In this document: positions 1 through 9,439 of the stretch, one piece after another
Position numbering within the stretch: the stretch's first letter is position 1
Layout: each line of letters starts with the position of its first letter
Source: Chryseolinea soli
Lineage (GTDB): Bacteria; Bacteroidota; Bacteroidia; Cytophagales; Cyclobacteriaceae
Assembly (NCBI RefSeq): GCF_003589925.1
Contig: NZ_CP032382.1
Location: 1,922,001-1,986,000 of the forward strand
DNA: 64,000 bases
Reading direction: 5' to 3'
The notes under the pieces: generated by a model
Seen by the model: the letters and a program-made list of their open reading frames with translations, nothing else
Told to the model about the DNA's origin: nothing
Database searches by the model: none
Made by a program: the position numbers and the translations under genes

Positions 1-39
1 CTGCCGGCAAATAAGCTGACCTTCAAATTATTAAATGCC

Positions 40-72
40 AAAGCAGTGCGGATTCGCACTGCTTTCTTTATT
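40..72 (+). terminator. Rho-independent terminator of an upstream gene
   Basis: A perfect 11-bp stem (40-50 with 55-65, AAAGCAGTGCG and its complement) closes a 4-nt GATT loop and is followed by a T-rich tail (CTTTATTT). It probably ends transcription of a gene lying left of the window and insulates the recJ operon. Confidence 0.7.
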
Positions 73-119
73 TCTCCGGATTCGCGCCGAAACTAATTTT
101 CTTAAGAAGAATACTGGAT

Positions 120-127
120 TATTTTTG
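120..127 (+). promoter_or_regulatory. Candidate -7 box (TATTTTTG) for the Gly-rich protein/recJ operon
   Basis: TATTTTTG matches the Bacteroidota -7 consensus TAnnTTTG exactly. No TTTG lies at the expected -33 position. The box ends 4 nt before the ATG at 132, so transcription would begin at or next to the start codon. Confidence 0.4.
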
Positions 128-131
128 TGAG

Positions 132-914
132 ATGGGTCGAGTAGTATTTTGGTTTTTGGCTATGATTTTATCCTCCACCGTGACAGCGCAAGTCAGGGTG
201 AGCAAACTCGTCATCAAAACCAACCAATCCTACGACCTGGGTCAGTCCGATATCCTCGTGGCCGACACGCTGGTGATGATGGATTCCTCCCGTTTGATCC
301 TGAATAAACTGAAACCCGAAAATTTTATCCGCGTCAAAGTAGCCGCCATCGGCAACCATTGTGTCATCGACGGCAAGGGCATCGACGGCCAGCCAGGCCG
401 CAATGGCAAGCCGGGCATCACCCCCATTGGTCCTTGTTTAGACGGCACGGCGGGAAGAGATGGCACCAAAGGTCTTGATGGTACAGCAGGGATAAATCTT
501 TTTCTGTATCTTGAAAGAGTTAGCCTGAAGGGCGTACTCACCATCGACATTTCCGGAGGCAACGGCGGTCGCGGGGGGAACGGCGGAAACGGCGGCGGCG
601 GCAGTCCGGGCACCTTGCACTGTAATGGTGGCAATGGCTCGAACGGCGGCAACGCAGGGCAGGGCGGAAACGGCGCAAACGGCGGCGTGCTCACCTTGAC
701 CAGCAAAAAGACACAGCTTCTACGCGATATGTTAGGCACAAAGATCCTCGTTAACAACAATGGCGGCGCCGCGGGCCTCAGCGGCAAAGCCGGATACCAC
801 GGCGGCGCAGGCCTGGGCCCTTCACGCAAGAATGGCAAAGACGGCTCTCCGGGGTTGGACAGCATCAGCGGCGTTACAGGTATTAAAGGCAGTGTAAAAA
901 TCGAAGCAAACTAG
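132..914 (+). CDS. Secreted Gly-rich, collagen-like repeat protein
   Basis: This 260-aa protein has a clear signal peptide (about residues 1-19, ending STVTAQ), a short non-repetitive region to about residue 75, then long Gly-rich stretches. The first resembles collagen-type Gly-X-Y runs (GQPGRNGKPG, GRDGTKGLDG). The second is made of GGN triplets around residues 140-185, and a third lies near the C-terminus. No enzymatic motif is visible. It precedes recJ by only 3 nt and is probably cotranscribed with recJ and lptB, although a functional link is not obvious. The start is supported by the signal peptide and by a -7 box just upstream. It may be an extracellular or surface structural protein; the function is unknown to me. 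Confidence 0.8.
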   Translation: MGRVVFWFLAMILSSTVTAQVRVSKLVIKTNQSYDLGQSDILVADTLVMMDSSRLILNKLKPENFIRVKVAAIGNHCVIDGKGIDGQPGRNGKPGITPIGPCLDGTAGRDGTKGLDGTAGINLFLYLERVSLKGVLTIDISGGNGGRGGNGGNGGGGSPGTLHCNGGNGSNGGNAGQGGNGANGGVLTLTSKKTQLLRDMLGTKILVNNNGGAAGLSGKAGYHGGAGLGPSRKNGKDGSPGLDSISGVTGIKGSVKIEAN

Positions 915-917
915 TTC

Positions 918-2618
918 ATGGATAAAAGATGGTTGTCAAGGGATATTCCTGCTCCCGAGCAGATCGAGCAGTTATCGAAGGCCATCAACATCAATTCCTA
1001 CCTATCGTCCATCCTAATCCAGCGCGGCATCGCCGACTTCGAAAGCGCTAAACTTTTCTTTCGCCCATCGCTAGAACATCTTCACGATCCTTTTCTCATG
1101 AAGGGCATGGAGCAGGCCGTGAGCCGCTTGAAACAGGCCATCGACCGCGAGGAAAAAATTCTTATTTACGGCGACTACGATGTAGACGGAACCACTTCGG
1201 TGGCGTTGGTCTATAGCTACCTGCGCAATTTCTATCCGCATTGCAAAATTTATATCCCCGACCGGTATGCCGAGGGTTATGGCGTTTCGCTGGCCGGTGT
1301 GGAGTGGGCCGAACAAAATCAGTGCACGCTGATCATCGCGCTGGACTGTGGCATTAAGTCGTCGGAGCTGGTGAACATTGCCCTCCTGAAAGGCATCGAT
1401 TTTATCATCTGCGACCATCACTTGCCCGACGAATCCATTCCGCAAGCTGTGGCCGTGCTCGATCCAAAGCAAAGCGATTGTCCCTATCCCTATAAAGAAC
1501 TGAGCGGATGTGGTCTCGGCTTCAAATTCATGCAAGCTTTTGCCCGGCGTTTCCGCGACGAAAAAGAAGTGTACTCCTTCCTCGATCTTGTCGCGGTTAG
1601 CATCGCTTCCGACATTGTTCCCATCACCGGCGAGAACCGCATCCTGACCAATTTCGGATTGAAGAAATTGAACGAAGATCCCCGTCCGGGTCTCAAGGCC
1701 CTCAAGGACATCGCCGGCTTGCGCAATGAACTGGATGTTTCCGGCATCGTGTTCACGCTGGGTCCGCGCATCAACGCCGCCGGTCGTGTGGCCCATGGCA
1801 GTGCCGCCGTAGAACTCCTCATCGCCGAAACGGAAGAAGAGGCCAACATGATGGCCGAAAAGGTGAACCTCAAAAACGAGGTACGCAAGCAATTCGACTC
1901 CGATATCACCGAGGAAGCTATCGCCATGATCGAGGGCGATGCCACCCTACGGGCAGCAAAATCTACCGTGCTTTTCAAAAACACCTGGCATAAAGGCGTG
2001 ATTGGCATAGTTGCTGCTAGATGTGTGGAGAAATATTATCGGCCCACCGTGATCTTGACCGAATCGAACAATAAAATAACCGGCTCCGCCCGCAGCGTGA
2101 ATGGCTTTGACCTTTATGGCGCCATCCTCGAGTGCAGCGACCTGCTCGAAAAATTCGGCGGCCATAAATATGCCGCAGGGCTCACCCTGGACATCAACAA
2201 CCTGGAGCTGTTCCAGCAAAAATTTGAACAGGTAGTTTCCTCCACCATCACAGAGGAAATGCTCACGCCGGTGATCGACGTGGACATGCCGCTTCATTTC
2301 GACATGATCACGCCAAAATTTATCACCGTGCTCAAGCAAATGGCCCCCTTCGGACCCGAAAATCAACGTCCTGTTTTCGAAGCCAGCGGGTTGTATGTTT
2401 TCAATTCCCTGTCGAGTTTCAAGGACCGTCACGTTCGCTTTCTCGTGGCACAGCACAAAAATGAAAGCGTTTTTCAGGCCGTGGGCTTCGACCTGGCCGA
2501 TCGCTATGATCGACTGGCCAAAGGCGACATGTTCAAGATGGTGTTCACCATCGAGGAGAACACGTTCAATGGCACCACTTCCATTCAGTTGCGTATAAAA
2601 GACATCAAATTTCATTGA
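918..2618 (+). CDS. recJ: Single-stranded-DNA-specific exonuclease RecJ
   Basis: RecJ degrades single-stranded DNA 5'->3' in recombinational and mismatch repair and at stalled forks. The 566-aa length is normal for the family. The DHH phosphoesterase motifs are intact: DYDVDG at 86-91, ALDCG at 141-145, the DHH triad at 166-168, and GPRINAAGR at 282-290. The DHHA1 nucleic-acid-binding domain carries GSARS (389-393) and GGHKYAAG (414-421), and an OB-type domain follows at the C-terminus. The gene starts 3 nt after the preceding stop and ends 3 nt before lptB, so the three genes look like one operon. Confidence 0.95.
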   Translation: MDKRWLSRDIPAPEQIEQLSKAININSYLSSILIQRGIADFESAKLFFRPSLEHLHDPFLMKGMEQAVSRLKQAIDREEKILIYGDYDVDGTTSVALVYSYLRNFYPHCKIYIPDRYAEGYGVSLAGVEWAEQNQCTLIIALDCGIKSSELVNIALLKGIDFIICDHHLPDESIPQAVAVLDPKQSDCPYPYKELSGCGLGFKFMQAFARRFRDEKEVYSFLDLVAVSIASDIVPITGENRILTNFGLKKLNEDPRPGLKALKDIAGLRNELDVSGIVFTLGPRINAAGRVAHGSAAVELLIAETEEEANMMAEKVNLKNEVRKQFDSDITEEAIAMIEGDATLRAAKSTVLFKNTWHKGVIGIVAARCVEKYYRPTVILTESNNKITGSARSVNGFDLYGAILECSDLLEKFGGHKYAAGLTLDINNLELFQQKFEQVVSSTITEEMLTPVIDVDMPLHFDMITPKFITVLKQMAPFGPENQRPVFEASGLYVFNSLSSFKDRHVRFLVAQHKNESVFQAVGFDLADRYDRLAKGDMFKMVFTIEENTFNGTTSIQLRIKDIKFH

Positions 2619-2621
2619 GGC

Positions 2622-3413
2622 ATGATCCTTCGGGCAGAACATCTGATCAAAAAATATAAAACACGCACCGTGGTGAACGACGTTTCCGTCCAGGTGAGCC
2701 AGGGCGAGATCGTGGGATTGCTGGGACCCAATGGCGCCGGAAAGACCACGTCGTTCTACATGATGGTGGGCCTGATCAAACCAAACGAAGGCCGCATTTT
2801 TCTGGATGATGAAGAGATCACGCCGCTGCCCATGTACCAGCGCGCCCGAAAAGGCATCGGCTATCTTGCGCAAGAGGCTTCGGTCTTTCGCAAGCTCACC
2901 GTAGAAGAAAACATCATGTCTGTGTTGGAGATGCGCAACTTCAACAAGCAGCAGCGCAAGGAGAAGGTGGATATGCTCATCGAGGAATTCAGTTTGCATA
3001 AGGTCCGAAAAAACCGGGGCATGTCGCTTTCGGGTGGCGAACGCCGTCGCACAGAAATTGCCCGCGCCCTGGCCGTGGACCCCCACTTCGTTTTATTGGA
3101 CGAACCCTTTGCCGGCGTGGATCCCATTGCCGTGGAGGAGATCCAGTCGATCGTATCAAAGCTGAAAAATAAGAACATCGGCATCCTCATCACCGACCAC
3201 AACGTGGACGAGACCCTTTCCATCACCGACCGCGCCTACCTGATGGTGGATGGAAAATTATTCAAGGCCGGCACCGCCGAAGAACTGGCCAGCGATCCGC
3301 AAGTGCGCAAAGTATATCTCGGCCAGAATTTCGAACTACGACGCTCCAAACTCGCATCCAAAGCAGTCGACACCAACGACAACTGGCCAGACCCATCGGA
3401 ACCGAACATCTGA
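2622..3413 (+). CDS. lptB: LPS export ABC transporter ATP-binding protein LptB
   Basis: LptB powers extraction of lipopolysaccharide from the inner membrane together with LptF and LptG. The 263-aa protein has Walker A GPNGAGKT (35-42), the Q-loop YLAQEAS (81-87), an LSGGE signature (136-140), Walker B FVLLDEP (156-162) and the switch His193 in ITDHNV. The Q-loop variant and the sequence around the signature match LptB rather than branched-amino-acid transporters. The C-terminal tail after about residue 240 is longer than in E. coli. It follows recJ by 3 nt. Its partner genes are not in the window. Confidence 0.92.
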   Translation: MILRAEHLIKKYKTRTVVNDVSVQVSQGEIVGLLGPNGAGKTTSFYMMVGLIKPNEGRIFLDDEEITPLPMYQRARKGIGYLAQEASVFRKLTVEENIMSVLEMRNFNKQQRKEKVDMLIEEFSLHKVRKNRGMSLSGGERRRTEIARALAVDPHFVLLDEPFAGVDPIAVEEIQSIVSKLKNKNIGILITDHNVDETLSITDRAYLMVDGKLFKAGTAEELASDPQVRKVYLGQNFELRRSKLASKAVDTNDNWPDPSEPNI

Positions 3414-3467
3414 TTTTTTGCTATCTTTTGTTGCTTAAGGCGCAGAACAAGTAACTGCAAGTTTGTT

Positions 3468-3475
3468 TATTTTTG
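3468..3475 (+). promoter_or_regulatory. Candidate -7 box for the GH3-family gene
   Basis: TATTTTTG matches TAnnTTTG exactly and lies 17 nt before the ATG at 3493. There is no good -33 TTG. Its position within the upstream part of the open frame favours ATG 3493 over the earlier in-frame TTG at 3463. Confidence 0.35.
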
Positions 3476-3492
3476 ACGTTCACACGTTTTCA

Positions 3493-5016
3493 ATGGGGTT
3501 GATCAATTCGATATTGACATGGGTAATGCAAAAGCGCATTCATCAGATTGAGCTTTTCATCAAGTACCCTATTGAGGTTCAGGATGAGCTTTTAAAGAAG
3601 TTGATCCAAACCGCCCGGTTCACGGAATTCGGCCAGCAATATGACTTTGGCAGCATTCAGACCTACGACCAGTTTCGCGAACGCATTCCCATCCACACCT
3701 ACGAGGAGACCTATCCCTACATCGAACGGCTCATGAAAGGTGAGCAAAACATTTTGTGGCCTTCGGAGATCAAATGGTTCTCCAAGTCGTCGGGCACCAC
3801 CAACGCGCGCAGCAAGTTCATTCCCGTGTCGCAGGAGGCATTAGAGGATTGTCATTTCAAAGGGGGCAAGGATTTGCTTTCCATCTACGTGAACAATTTT
3901 CCGGAAACGAAATTGTTCGACGGCAAAGGCCTGGCCGTGGGAGGAAGTCACCAGATCAATGAATTGGATCCAAGCGCCTCGTCCTACTACGGCGACGTGT
4001 CGGCCGTGATCATGCAGAATCTTCCGCCTTGGGCACAGTTTATCCGCACGCCAAGCCTCGAAACGGCGTTGATGGGCAACTGGGAAGAGAAGATTGAAAA
4101 ACTGGCCCGCGAAACCGCCAAGACGAACGTCACCAACATCGCGGGCGTGCCGACATGGACGGTGCTGCTCATTCAAAAAATTGTAGAACTGGAAAAGAAG
4201 AGCAGTATCCTCGAAGTGTGGCCCAATCTTGAAGTTTTCTTTCACGGCGCCGTATCGTTCGCACCCTACCGCTCCCTTTTTCAATCGCTTATTCCCACTG
4301 AAAAAATGCAGTATTGGGAGACCTACAATGCCAGTGAAGGCTTTTTTGGGATTCAGGATCAGAAAAATTCCGAAGAGCTGTTGTTGATGCTGGACTATGG
4401 CATCTTCTACGAATTCATTCCCGCCCATGAGTTGGACAAGGAACATCCGCGTGCGCTGCGTTTGGGGGAAGTGGAGTTGGATAAAAATTATGCGATGGTC
4501 ATCTCCACCAATTCGGGTCTGTGGCGCTACAACCTGGGGGATACTGTAAAGTTCACATCACTGTCGCCCTACCGGATAAAGATCACGGGACGCACCAAGC
4601 ATTTCATGAATGCATTCGGCGAAGAGGTGATTGTGGAGAACGCCGAGGCGGCCATCACAAAAGCCTGCGAAGCCACCGGCGCCGTGATCGACAACTTTAC
4701 GGCAGCACCGGTCTATCTCGAAGAAGGCAAGCAAGGCCGTCACGAATGGATCATTGAATTTAAAGTCGAGCCGCCAACCCTGCCGGCTTTCGCTCACGAG
4801 CTCGATGAAGCGTTGCGCTCCATCAACTCCGACTACGACGCCAAGCGCCACCACAACCTGGCACTCATCGCACCAAAGATCCACAGCGTGCGCGAAGGCA
4901 CATTCTACAATTGGATGAAGCGCCGCGGAAAGTTGGGCGGTCAAAACAAGGTTCCCCGCCTTGCCAATTCACGCGAGTATGTCGACGACATCCTCAGCAT
5001 GATGCGCGAATCCTGA
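3493..5016 (+). CDS. GH3-family acyl-adenylating enzyme
   Basis: This 507-aa protein belongs to the GH3 branch of adenylate-forming enzymes, known in plants for coupling amino acids to jasmonate or auxin. Bacterial substrates are mostly unknown. Visible motifs are the ATP phosphate-binding loop SSGTTNARSKFIP (99-111), YNASEG (278-283), and the hinge region NLGDTVKF followed by TGRTKHFMNAFGEE, which leads into the mobile C-terminal domain. The open frame extends upstream to a TTG at 3463, but the ATG at 3493 is preferred because a promoter box overlaps the extension. It stands alone, with a convergent gene downstream. In this phylum it could couple an acid to an amine or thiol in lipid or secondary metabolism; that is inference. 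Confidence 0.85.
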   Translation: MGLINSILTWVMQKRIHQIELFIKYPIEVQDELLKKLIQTARFTEFGQQYDFGSIQTYDQFRERIPIHTYEETYPYIERLMKGEQNILWPSEIKWFSKSSGTTNARSKFIPVSQEALEDCHFKGGKDLLSIYVNNFPETKLFDGKGLAVGGSHQINELDPSASSYYGDVSAVIMQNLPPWAQFIRTPSLETALMGNWEEKIEKLARETAKTNVTNIAGVPTWTVLLIQKIVELEKKSSILEVWPNLEVFFHGAVSFAPYRSLFQSLIPTEKMQYWETYNASEGFFGIQDQKNSEELLLMLDYGIFYEFIPAHELDKEHPRALRLGEVELDKNYAMVISTNSGLWRYNLGDTVKFTSLSPYRIKITGRTKHFMNAFGEEVIVENAEAAITKACEATGAVIDNFTAAPVYLEEGKQGRHEWIIEFKVEPPTLPAFAHELDEALRSINSDYDAKRHHNLALIAPKIHSVREGTFYNWMKRRGKLGGQNKVPRLANSREYVDDILSMMRES

Positions 5017-5025
5017 CATCAAGAT

Positions 5026-5946
5026 TTATTTCTTCACGATGGTGTAGGTGATCTGTGTTAAGATCTCCATGGGAACGTCCATGTCTGTTGGAATCATGCC
5101 ACCGGCCAGGAGGGTCATTTTACCTTTTAATGTCGAGGAAATACGTATTTCGGTGGGCCATCCTGTCTTGGCATTCACGTCTGCCTTTGTAGCTTGTTTG
5201 CCCGCCAGATCCATCTTGGCCTGAATGCCGCCCGGCATGTTCACGGTTTTGTTTTTGTCGAGGGTGGCAAAGGTCGCGTCGCCATTCACCTTCGCCGCAT
5301 CGCCGGCCAGGCTGGCGAGGCTCCAGGTGTTGTTGGTTTCGATCGGAAAATCCATGGGGAAGGCATTTTTTGAGAACCAGGTGTCGCCTTGCTTAACTTT
5401 CTTGTCGGTGTAATACACCATCGCTTGTTCCAGGCTGTTCTTCAGTGATTTTTTTCCCATCATTTGCTCCATGACAATTTTCATTTGCGCCAAGGTAGCC
5501 TCATCCAGGCCGAGGTCGTTCATGCCGGTCCAGAGGTTGTCTGAATTTTCTACTTCCACGATCCCCTGTTTGCTGATGCTGACCAGGACAACCTTGTTCA
5601 TCATCGATTTCAAAACTTTATTCTCCGCGTTTTCGCTATCGCCTTCCGTGTCCATCGCCTTTTCACCCATAACCGATTTGAGGCTGGACTTTAGTTTCAA
5701 AAATTGCATCTCCAGCTTTGCTCCCGTTTCGGTGACAGCAGTCACTTTATATTTCATTTGTCCCGAGATCAAATTTTCAGCAACCTGGTCCATGCCCATA
5801 ATGGTCTGCTTAATGGTTTGATTTGTGGTTTGATTCAGCGTGTATTCGTCGCCCACTTTAAAAACATATTCCAACTTCACATCCTTCGCCGGAAACGTAA
5901 AGGCCGACGCTGCCAGAATTATCAAAACGAAACCAAGTCTTCTCAT
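5026..5946 (-). CDS. Secreted DUF6263-like protein
   Basis: The chosen start at 5946 gives a 306-aa protein beginning with a good signal peptide (MRRLGFVLIILAASAFTFPA). The open frame continues 29 codons further upstream, nearly into radA, but those residues do not look like an N-terminus. The mature part is rich in Lys, Thr and Met and contains a long beta-type pattern with LEYVFKVGDEYTL near the start, resembling the Bacteroidota family DUF6263. No catalytic motif is visible. It lies 79 nt downstream of radA on the same strand and converges on the GH3 gene. The function is unknown. Confidence 0.75.
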   Translation of the reverse strand: MRRLGFVLIILAASAFTFPAKDVKLEYVFKVGDEYTLNQTTNQTIKQTIMGMDQVAENLISGQMKYKVTAVTETGAKLEMQFLKLKSSLKSVMGEKAMDTEGDSENAENKVLKSMMNKVVLVSISKQGIVEVENSDNLWTGMNDLGLDEATLAQMKIVMEQMMGKKSLKNSLEQAMVYYTDKKVKQGDTWFSKNAFPMDFPIETNNTWSLASLAGDAAKVNGDATFATLDKNKTVNMPGGIQAKMDLAGKQATKADVNAKTGWPTEIRISSTLKGKMTLLAGGMIPTDMDVPMEILTQITYTIVKK

Positions 5947-6025
5947 TTGTAAAAAATTTATATAGGATAACGAATTACGATAAAAATAGCATTCAAAACT
6001 ATCCCCCAAAGGGTCCATAGAAACA

Positions 6026-7399
6026 TTAACCAAACAGGTCCTGAAAAACTTCCGTCAGTTTCCCGAATGACTTGACGACAATTTTTGTGTTCTTCAACCC
6101 AATCGCCTTCTGGCTATATTTTGAAATATAGATTTCCTGAAAGCCCAGCTTCTCCGCTTCGGAGATGCGCTGGTCAATTTTGTTTACCGCCCGCAGCTCG
6201 CCACCCAATCCGACCTCGGCCGCAAAACAAATTTTATCGGATATGGAGATCTCCTCCATCGACGAGATGATGGAGATGCACACTGCCAGGTCAATGGCCG
6301 GGTCTTCCACTTTAATGCCACCCGCCATGTTGAGAAAAACATCCTGTGTGCCCATGCGAAAGCCGCAGCGTTTTTCGAGCACGGCCAGCAGCATGTTCAA
6401 ACGCTTCTGATCAAAACCGGTAGGCGTACGCTGCGGTGTGCCATAGGACGCCGGACTTACCAGCGATTGTATTTCGATGAGCAGGGGCCGGTTGCCTTCA
6501 ATGGTTGCACCAATGGTGACGCCACTGATGGGTCCGTCTTTTTGTGATATGAGTATTTCGGAAGGATTGCTCACCTCGCGCAATCCCGTGCCCAACATTT
6601 CATAGATGCCGATCTCCGACGTGGAACCGAAGCGATTCTTGGTCGTTCGCAAAATGCGATAGGCCAAATGGCGGTCACCTTCAAATTGCAGTACGGTGTC
6701 GACCATGTGCTCCAGGACTTTGGGGCCGGCCAGGATGCCGTCTTTCGTGATGTGACCGATCAGAAATACGGGCGTGGCCGTTTCCTTGGCAAACTTCATC
6801 AACTCGCCCGTGCATTGCCGCACTTGCCCGATGCTGCCGGCAGTGGAATCCAGTTGTGCCGAATGCAATGTTTGAATGGAGTCGATGATCAGGACGTCGG
6901 GCTCTACGGTTTCGATCGCTAAAAAAATGCTCTTCGTGTTGGTCTCTGTCAGGATATAAAAGTTCTCCGATGTGCTGCCCAATCGTTCGGCGCGCATCTT
7001 GATCTGCTGTTCGCTTTCCTCGCCTGACACATAGAGCACCCGTTGCTTTTTCAACAGCAAGCCCACTTGCAACATGAGCGTGGATTTGCCAATACCAGGC
7101 TCGCCTCCGATGAGTACGAGCGATCCCGGAACAATGCCGCCACCCAATACCCGGTTTAGTTCTTCATCGATGGAGTGGATGCGGATCTCCTCCGTGGATT
7201 CAATTTCGTTTAGCGTCTTTGCCTTTATGGCCTTGGACCGCGTCGACTCCTGACGCCACTCTGTTTTGGGGCCTTCGTCTTTTGTGATCACTTCCTCCAC
7301 GAACGTGTTCCAGGCGCTGCACGAAGGACATTTTCCAAGCCATTTGGCCGACTCGTAGCCACAGGATTGACAAAAAAAGGTTGTTTTAGTTTTCGCCAT
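6026..7399 (-). CDS. radA: DNA repair protein RadA (Sms)
   Basis: RadA is a RecA-like helicase that promotes branch migration and processing of recombination intermediates. The 457-aa protein has an N-terminal C4 zinc finger (Cys10, 13, 24, 27), Walker A GGEPGIGKST (98-107), Walker B around VLIIDS (169-174), the RadA-specific KNRFG motif (254-258), and a C-terminal Lon-protease-like domain that serves as a DNA-binding scaffold. Length and domain order are typical. It is transcribed leftward with a secreted protein downstream, and divergently from the DUF3857 pair. Confidence 0.95.
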   Translation of the reverse strand: MAKTKTTFFCQSCGYESAKWLGKCPSCSAWNTFVEEVITKDEGPKTEWRQESTRSKAIKAKTLNEIESTEEIRIHSIDEELNRVLGGGIVPGSLVLIGGEPGIGKSTLMLQVGLLLKKQRVLYVSGEESEQQIKMRAERLGSTSENFYILTETNTKSIFLAIETVEPDVLIIDSIQTLHSAQLDSTAGSIGQVRQCTGELMKFAKETATPVFLIGHITKDGILAGPKVLEHMVDTVLQFEGDRHLAYRILRTTKNRFGSTSEIGIYEMLGTGLREVSNPSEILISQKDGPISGVTIGATIEGNRPLLIEIQSLVSPASYGTPQRTPTGFDQKRLNMLLAVLEKRCGFRMGTQDVFLNMAGGIKVEDPAIDLAVCISIISSMEEISISDKICFAAEVGLGGELRAVNKIDQRISEAEKLGFQEIYISKYSQKAIGLKNTKIVVKSFGKLTEVFQDLFG

Positions 7400-7497
7400 G
7401 TTGGGGTGTAAACTTACTAAAGTATCCCAGGTGAAAAGTAGAAATATTTTAATTGAATAATTTTTTTAATCTTGCATTTTCTAAACCTAAAAGTTAC

Positions 7498-9435
7498 ATG
7501 AAATCGTTGTTTTCGGGACTATTTGTCCTTGTTGTGTGCACTGTCTACGCACAAAAATCGCCCATCAAATTTGGCGTAATTCCCCAAGAAGATCTTAAAA
7601 TGACAACCTACGCAGAGGATACGTCTGCCGCGGCGGTTATTCTCGCGGACTATGGCTCGGCCTACATTGACATCAATACCGGTGGCGCCTCTCTGGTCTA
7701 CGAACGCCACAGACGCATCAAAATCTTAAAAAAGGAAGGTTTGCATTGGGCCGATGTGGCCGTTGCCTTGTATCAATCCGGCAGCAATGAGGAACATCTC
7801 TCGCGGTTGAAAGCGACTACCTATAACCTGGAGAATGGAAAAATAGTAGAGACCGAAATCGAAAAGTCCGGCATGTTCAAAGAGAAGCGTAGCCGCAACA
7901 TAAACCTGCAAAAATTCACGTTGCCAAATGTGAAAGTAGGATCCGTCATCGAATACAGCTACACCCTCAATTCCGATTTTCTCGCGTCCTTCCCGAACTG
8001 GCAATTTCAGTATAGCGTCCCCGTTCGTTGGAGCGAATACTGGGCCGCTTTGCCTGACTTCTTCGTTTTCGAAAAATACATGCAAGGCTATCTTGCTCCC
8101 TCACTGTATGAGGTGAAAAACACGTCGAAAGATAACTACCAGGAAGCCCGTCATCATTGGGTTTCCAAGAATGTGCCTGCCTTTAAAGAGGAACCCTTTA
8201 TGACCTGCGAAGACGATTATGTTTCGAAAGTAAACATGGCCCTTTCTCACGTCACGTTTCCAGGTCAAATGGTACAAGAGATTATGGGAAGCTGGAAAGG
8301 CCTGAACGACAAATTGGTCGACAGCGACGACTTTGGCAAAGTGATCTCCGGGTCAGGATTCTTAAAAACGAAAGCAAAAGAACTCACCGCCGGCATGACC
8401 GACCCTACGCAAAAGGTAACGGCCATCTTCAACTACGTGCAGCAGACCCTGGAATGGGATGGCACTGCAGACAAGTATCCCGACAACCTGAAGAAGGTAT
8501 TCGACGACAAAAAAGGTACTGCCGCGGACATCAACTTTGTGGTGGCCGCGATGTTGGAAAAAGTGGACGTGCCCGCCGACATGGTTCTGCTAAGCACGCG
8601 CGATCATGGTTTCATCCGTCAGCAATACCCGATGAGCGAGCAATTGAATTATGCGATCGTATCGGTCATACTCGGCGATAAAGCGTTGTTGCTGGATGCC
8701 ACTGAAAAATATTTGCCCATGGGCATTTTACCCGAACGCTGTCTCAACGGCGACGGCCTCGTGATCTCCAAAACACGTCACGGGTGGATGGAAATTAAAC
8801 CAAAGGCGAAGTCACGCACATCGATAAATTCTGAGCTCGTGATCAACGCCGAGGGAGAGCTGAAGGGGAAGATGTCATTCTCCTATGACGGTTACGCCGC
8901 TCAAAAACTGCGCAAAGACTATTTCAAAAAAGGCGAAACCGACTATCTGAAGGAATTCCTGTCGGACAAGACCTGGGAGGTTGAGAAAAGTGAATTTCAA
9001 AATATTAAAGAGATCGACAAAGCGCCAAAGCAATTGCACGAACTGGTGATACGCGAACACGCGACAACGGCCGGCGATGTGATCTATTTGAATCCCATGC
9101 TTTCCGAGCAACTCACCGACAACATCTTTAAAACCGAGAAGCGCGAATACCCGGTGGATTTCGGCAAGCCTGTAGAGCAGACCTACATGGCCCGGTTCAC
9201 ACTTCCTGAAAACTATGTGGTAGACGAAATGCCAAAACCAAAAGTAGTGACGTTGCCAAACAACGCGGCCAAGTATACCTACAACGTAACGCAAGTGGGC
9301 AACGTCGTGAGCGTGGTGAGCATGCTGCAAATAAACAAAAGCCTGTTCGTGCAGGAGGAATATCCCCATCTCCGGGAATTGTATAACCTGGTGATCGCCA
9401 AACAGGCGGAGCAGATTGTATTAAAGAAAAAATAG
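7498..9435 (+). CDS. DUF3857/transglutaminase-like protein with lost catalytic residues
   Basis: This 645-aa secreted protein starts at ATG 7498, which gives a clean signal peptide (MKSLFSGLFVLVVCTVYAQ); an upstream in-frame TTG is less likely. It has an N-terminal DUF3857 domain, a transglutaminase-like domain in the middle and a C-terminal DUF2569/3858-type beta region. Where the active-site Cys should be (GDCK in its neighbour) it reads GTAAD. Where the catalytic His should be (FNHA) it reads LNYA. Numbered from the upstream TTG these are about residues 342 and 385; subtract 15 for the chosen start. The Asp-containing LLLDAT segment remains. It is probably a non-enzymatic paralogue or binding protein. 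The next gene follows after 4 nt, so the pair is cotranscribed. Confidence 0.85.
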   Translation: MKSLFSGLFVLVVCTVYAQKSPIKFGVIPQEDLKMTTYAEDTSAAAVILADYGSAYIDINTGGASLVYERHRRIKILKKEGLHWADVAVALYQSGSNEEHLSRLKATTYNLENGKIVETEIEKSGMFKEKRSRNINLQKFTLPNVKVGSVIEYSYTLNSDFLASFPNWQFQYSVPVRWSEYWAALPDFFVFEKYMQGYLAPSLYEVKNTSKDNYQEARHHWVSKNVPAFKEEPFMTCEDDYVSKVNMALSHVTFPGQMVQEIMGSWKGLNDKLVDSDDFGKVISGSGFLKTKAKELTAGMTDPTQKVTAIFNYVQQTLEWDGTADKYPDNLKKVFDDKKGTAADINFVVAAMLEKVDVPADMVLLSTRDHGFIRQQYPMSEQLNYAIVSVILGDKALLLDATEKYLPMGILPERCLNGDGLVISKTRHGWMEIKPKAKSRTSINSELVINAEGELKGKMSFSYDGYAAQKLRKDYFKKGETDYLKEFLSDKTWEVEKSEFQNIKEIDKAPKQLHELVIREHATTAGDVIYLNPMLSEQLTDNIFKTEKREYPVDFGKPVEQTYMARFTLPENYVVDEMPKPKVVTLPNNAAKYTYNVTQVGNVVSVVSMLQINKSLFVQEEYPHLRELYNLVIAKQAEQIVLKKK

Positions 9436-9439
9436 GAAT

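Noticed and set aside
1947..3086. 379-codon open frame opposite recJ and lptB
   Set aside because: It crosses two well-defined genes on the other strand and has no family-like features; it is a codon-usage shadow.
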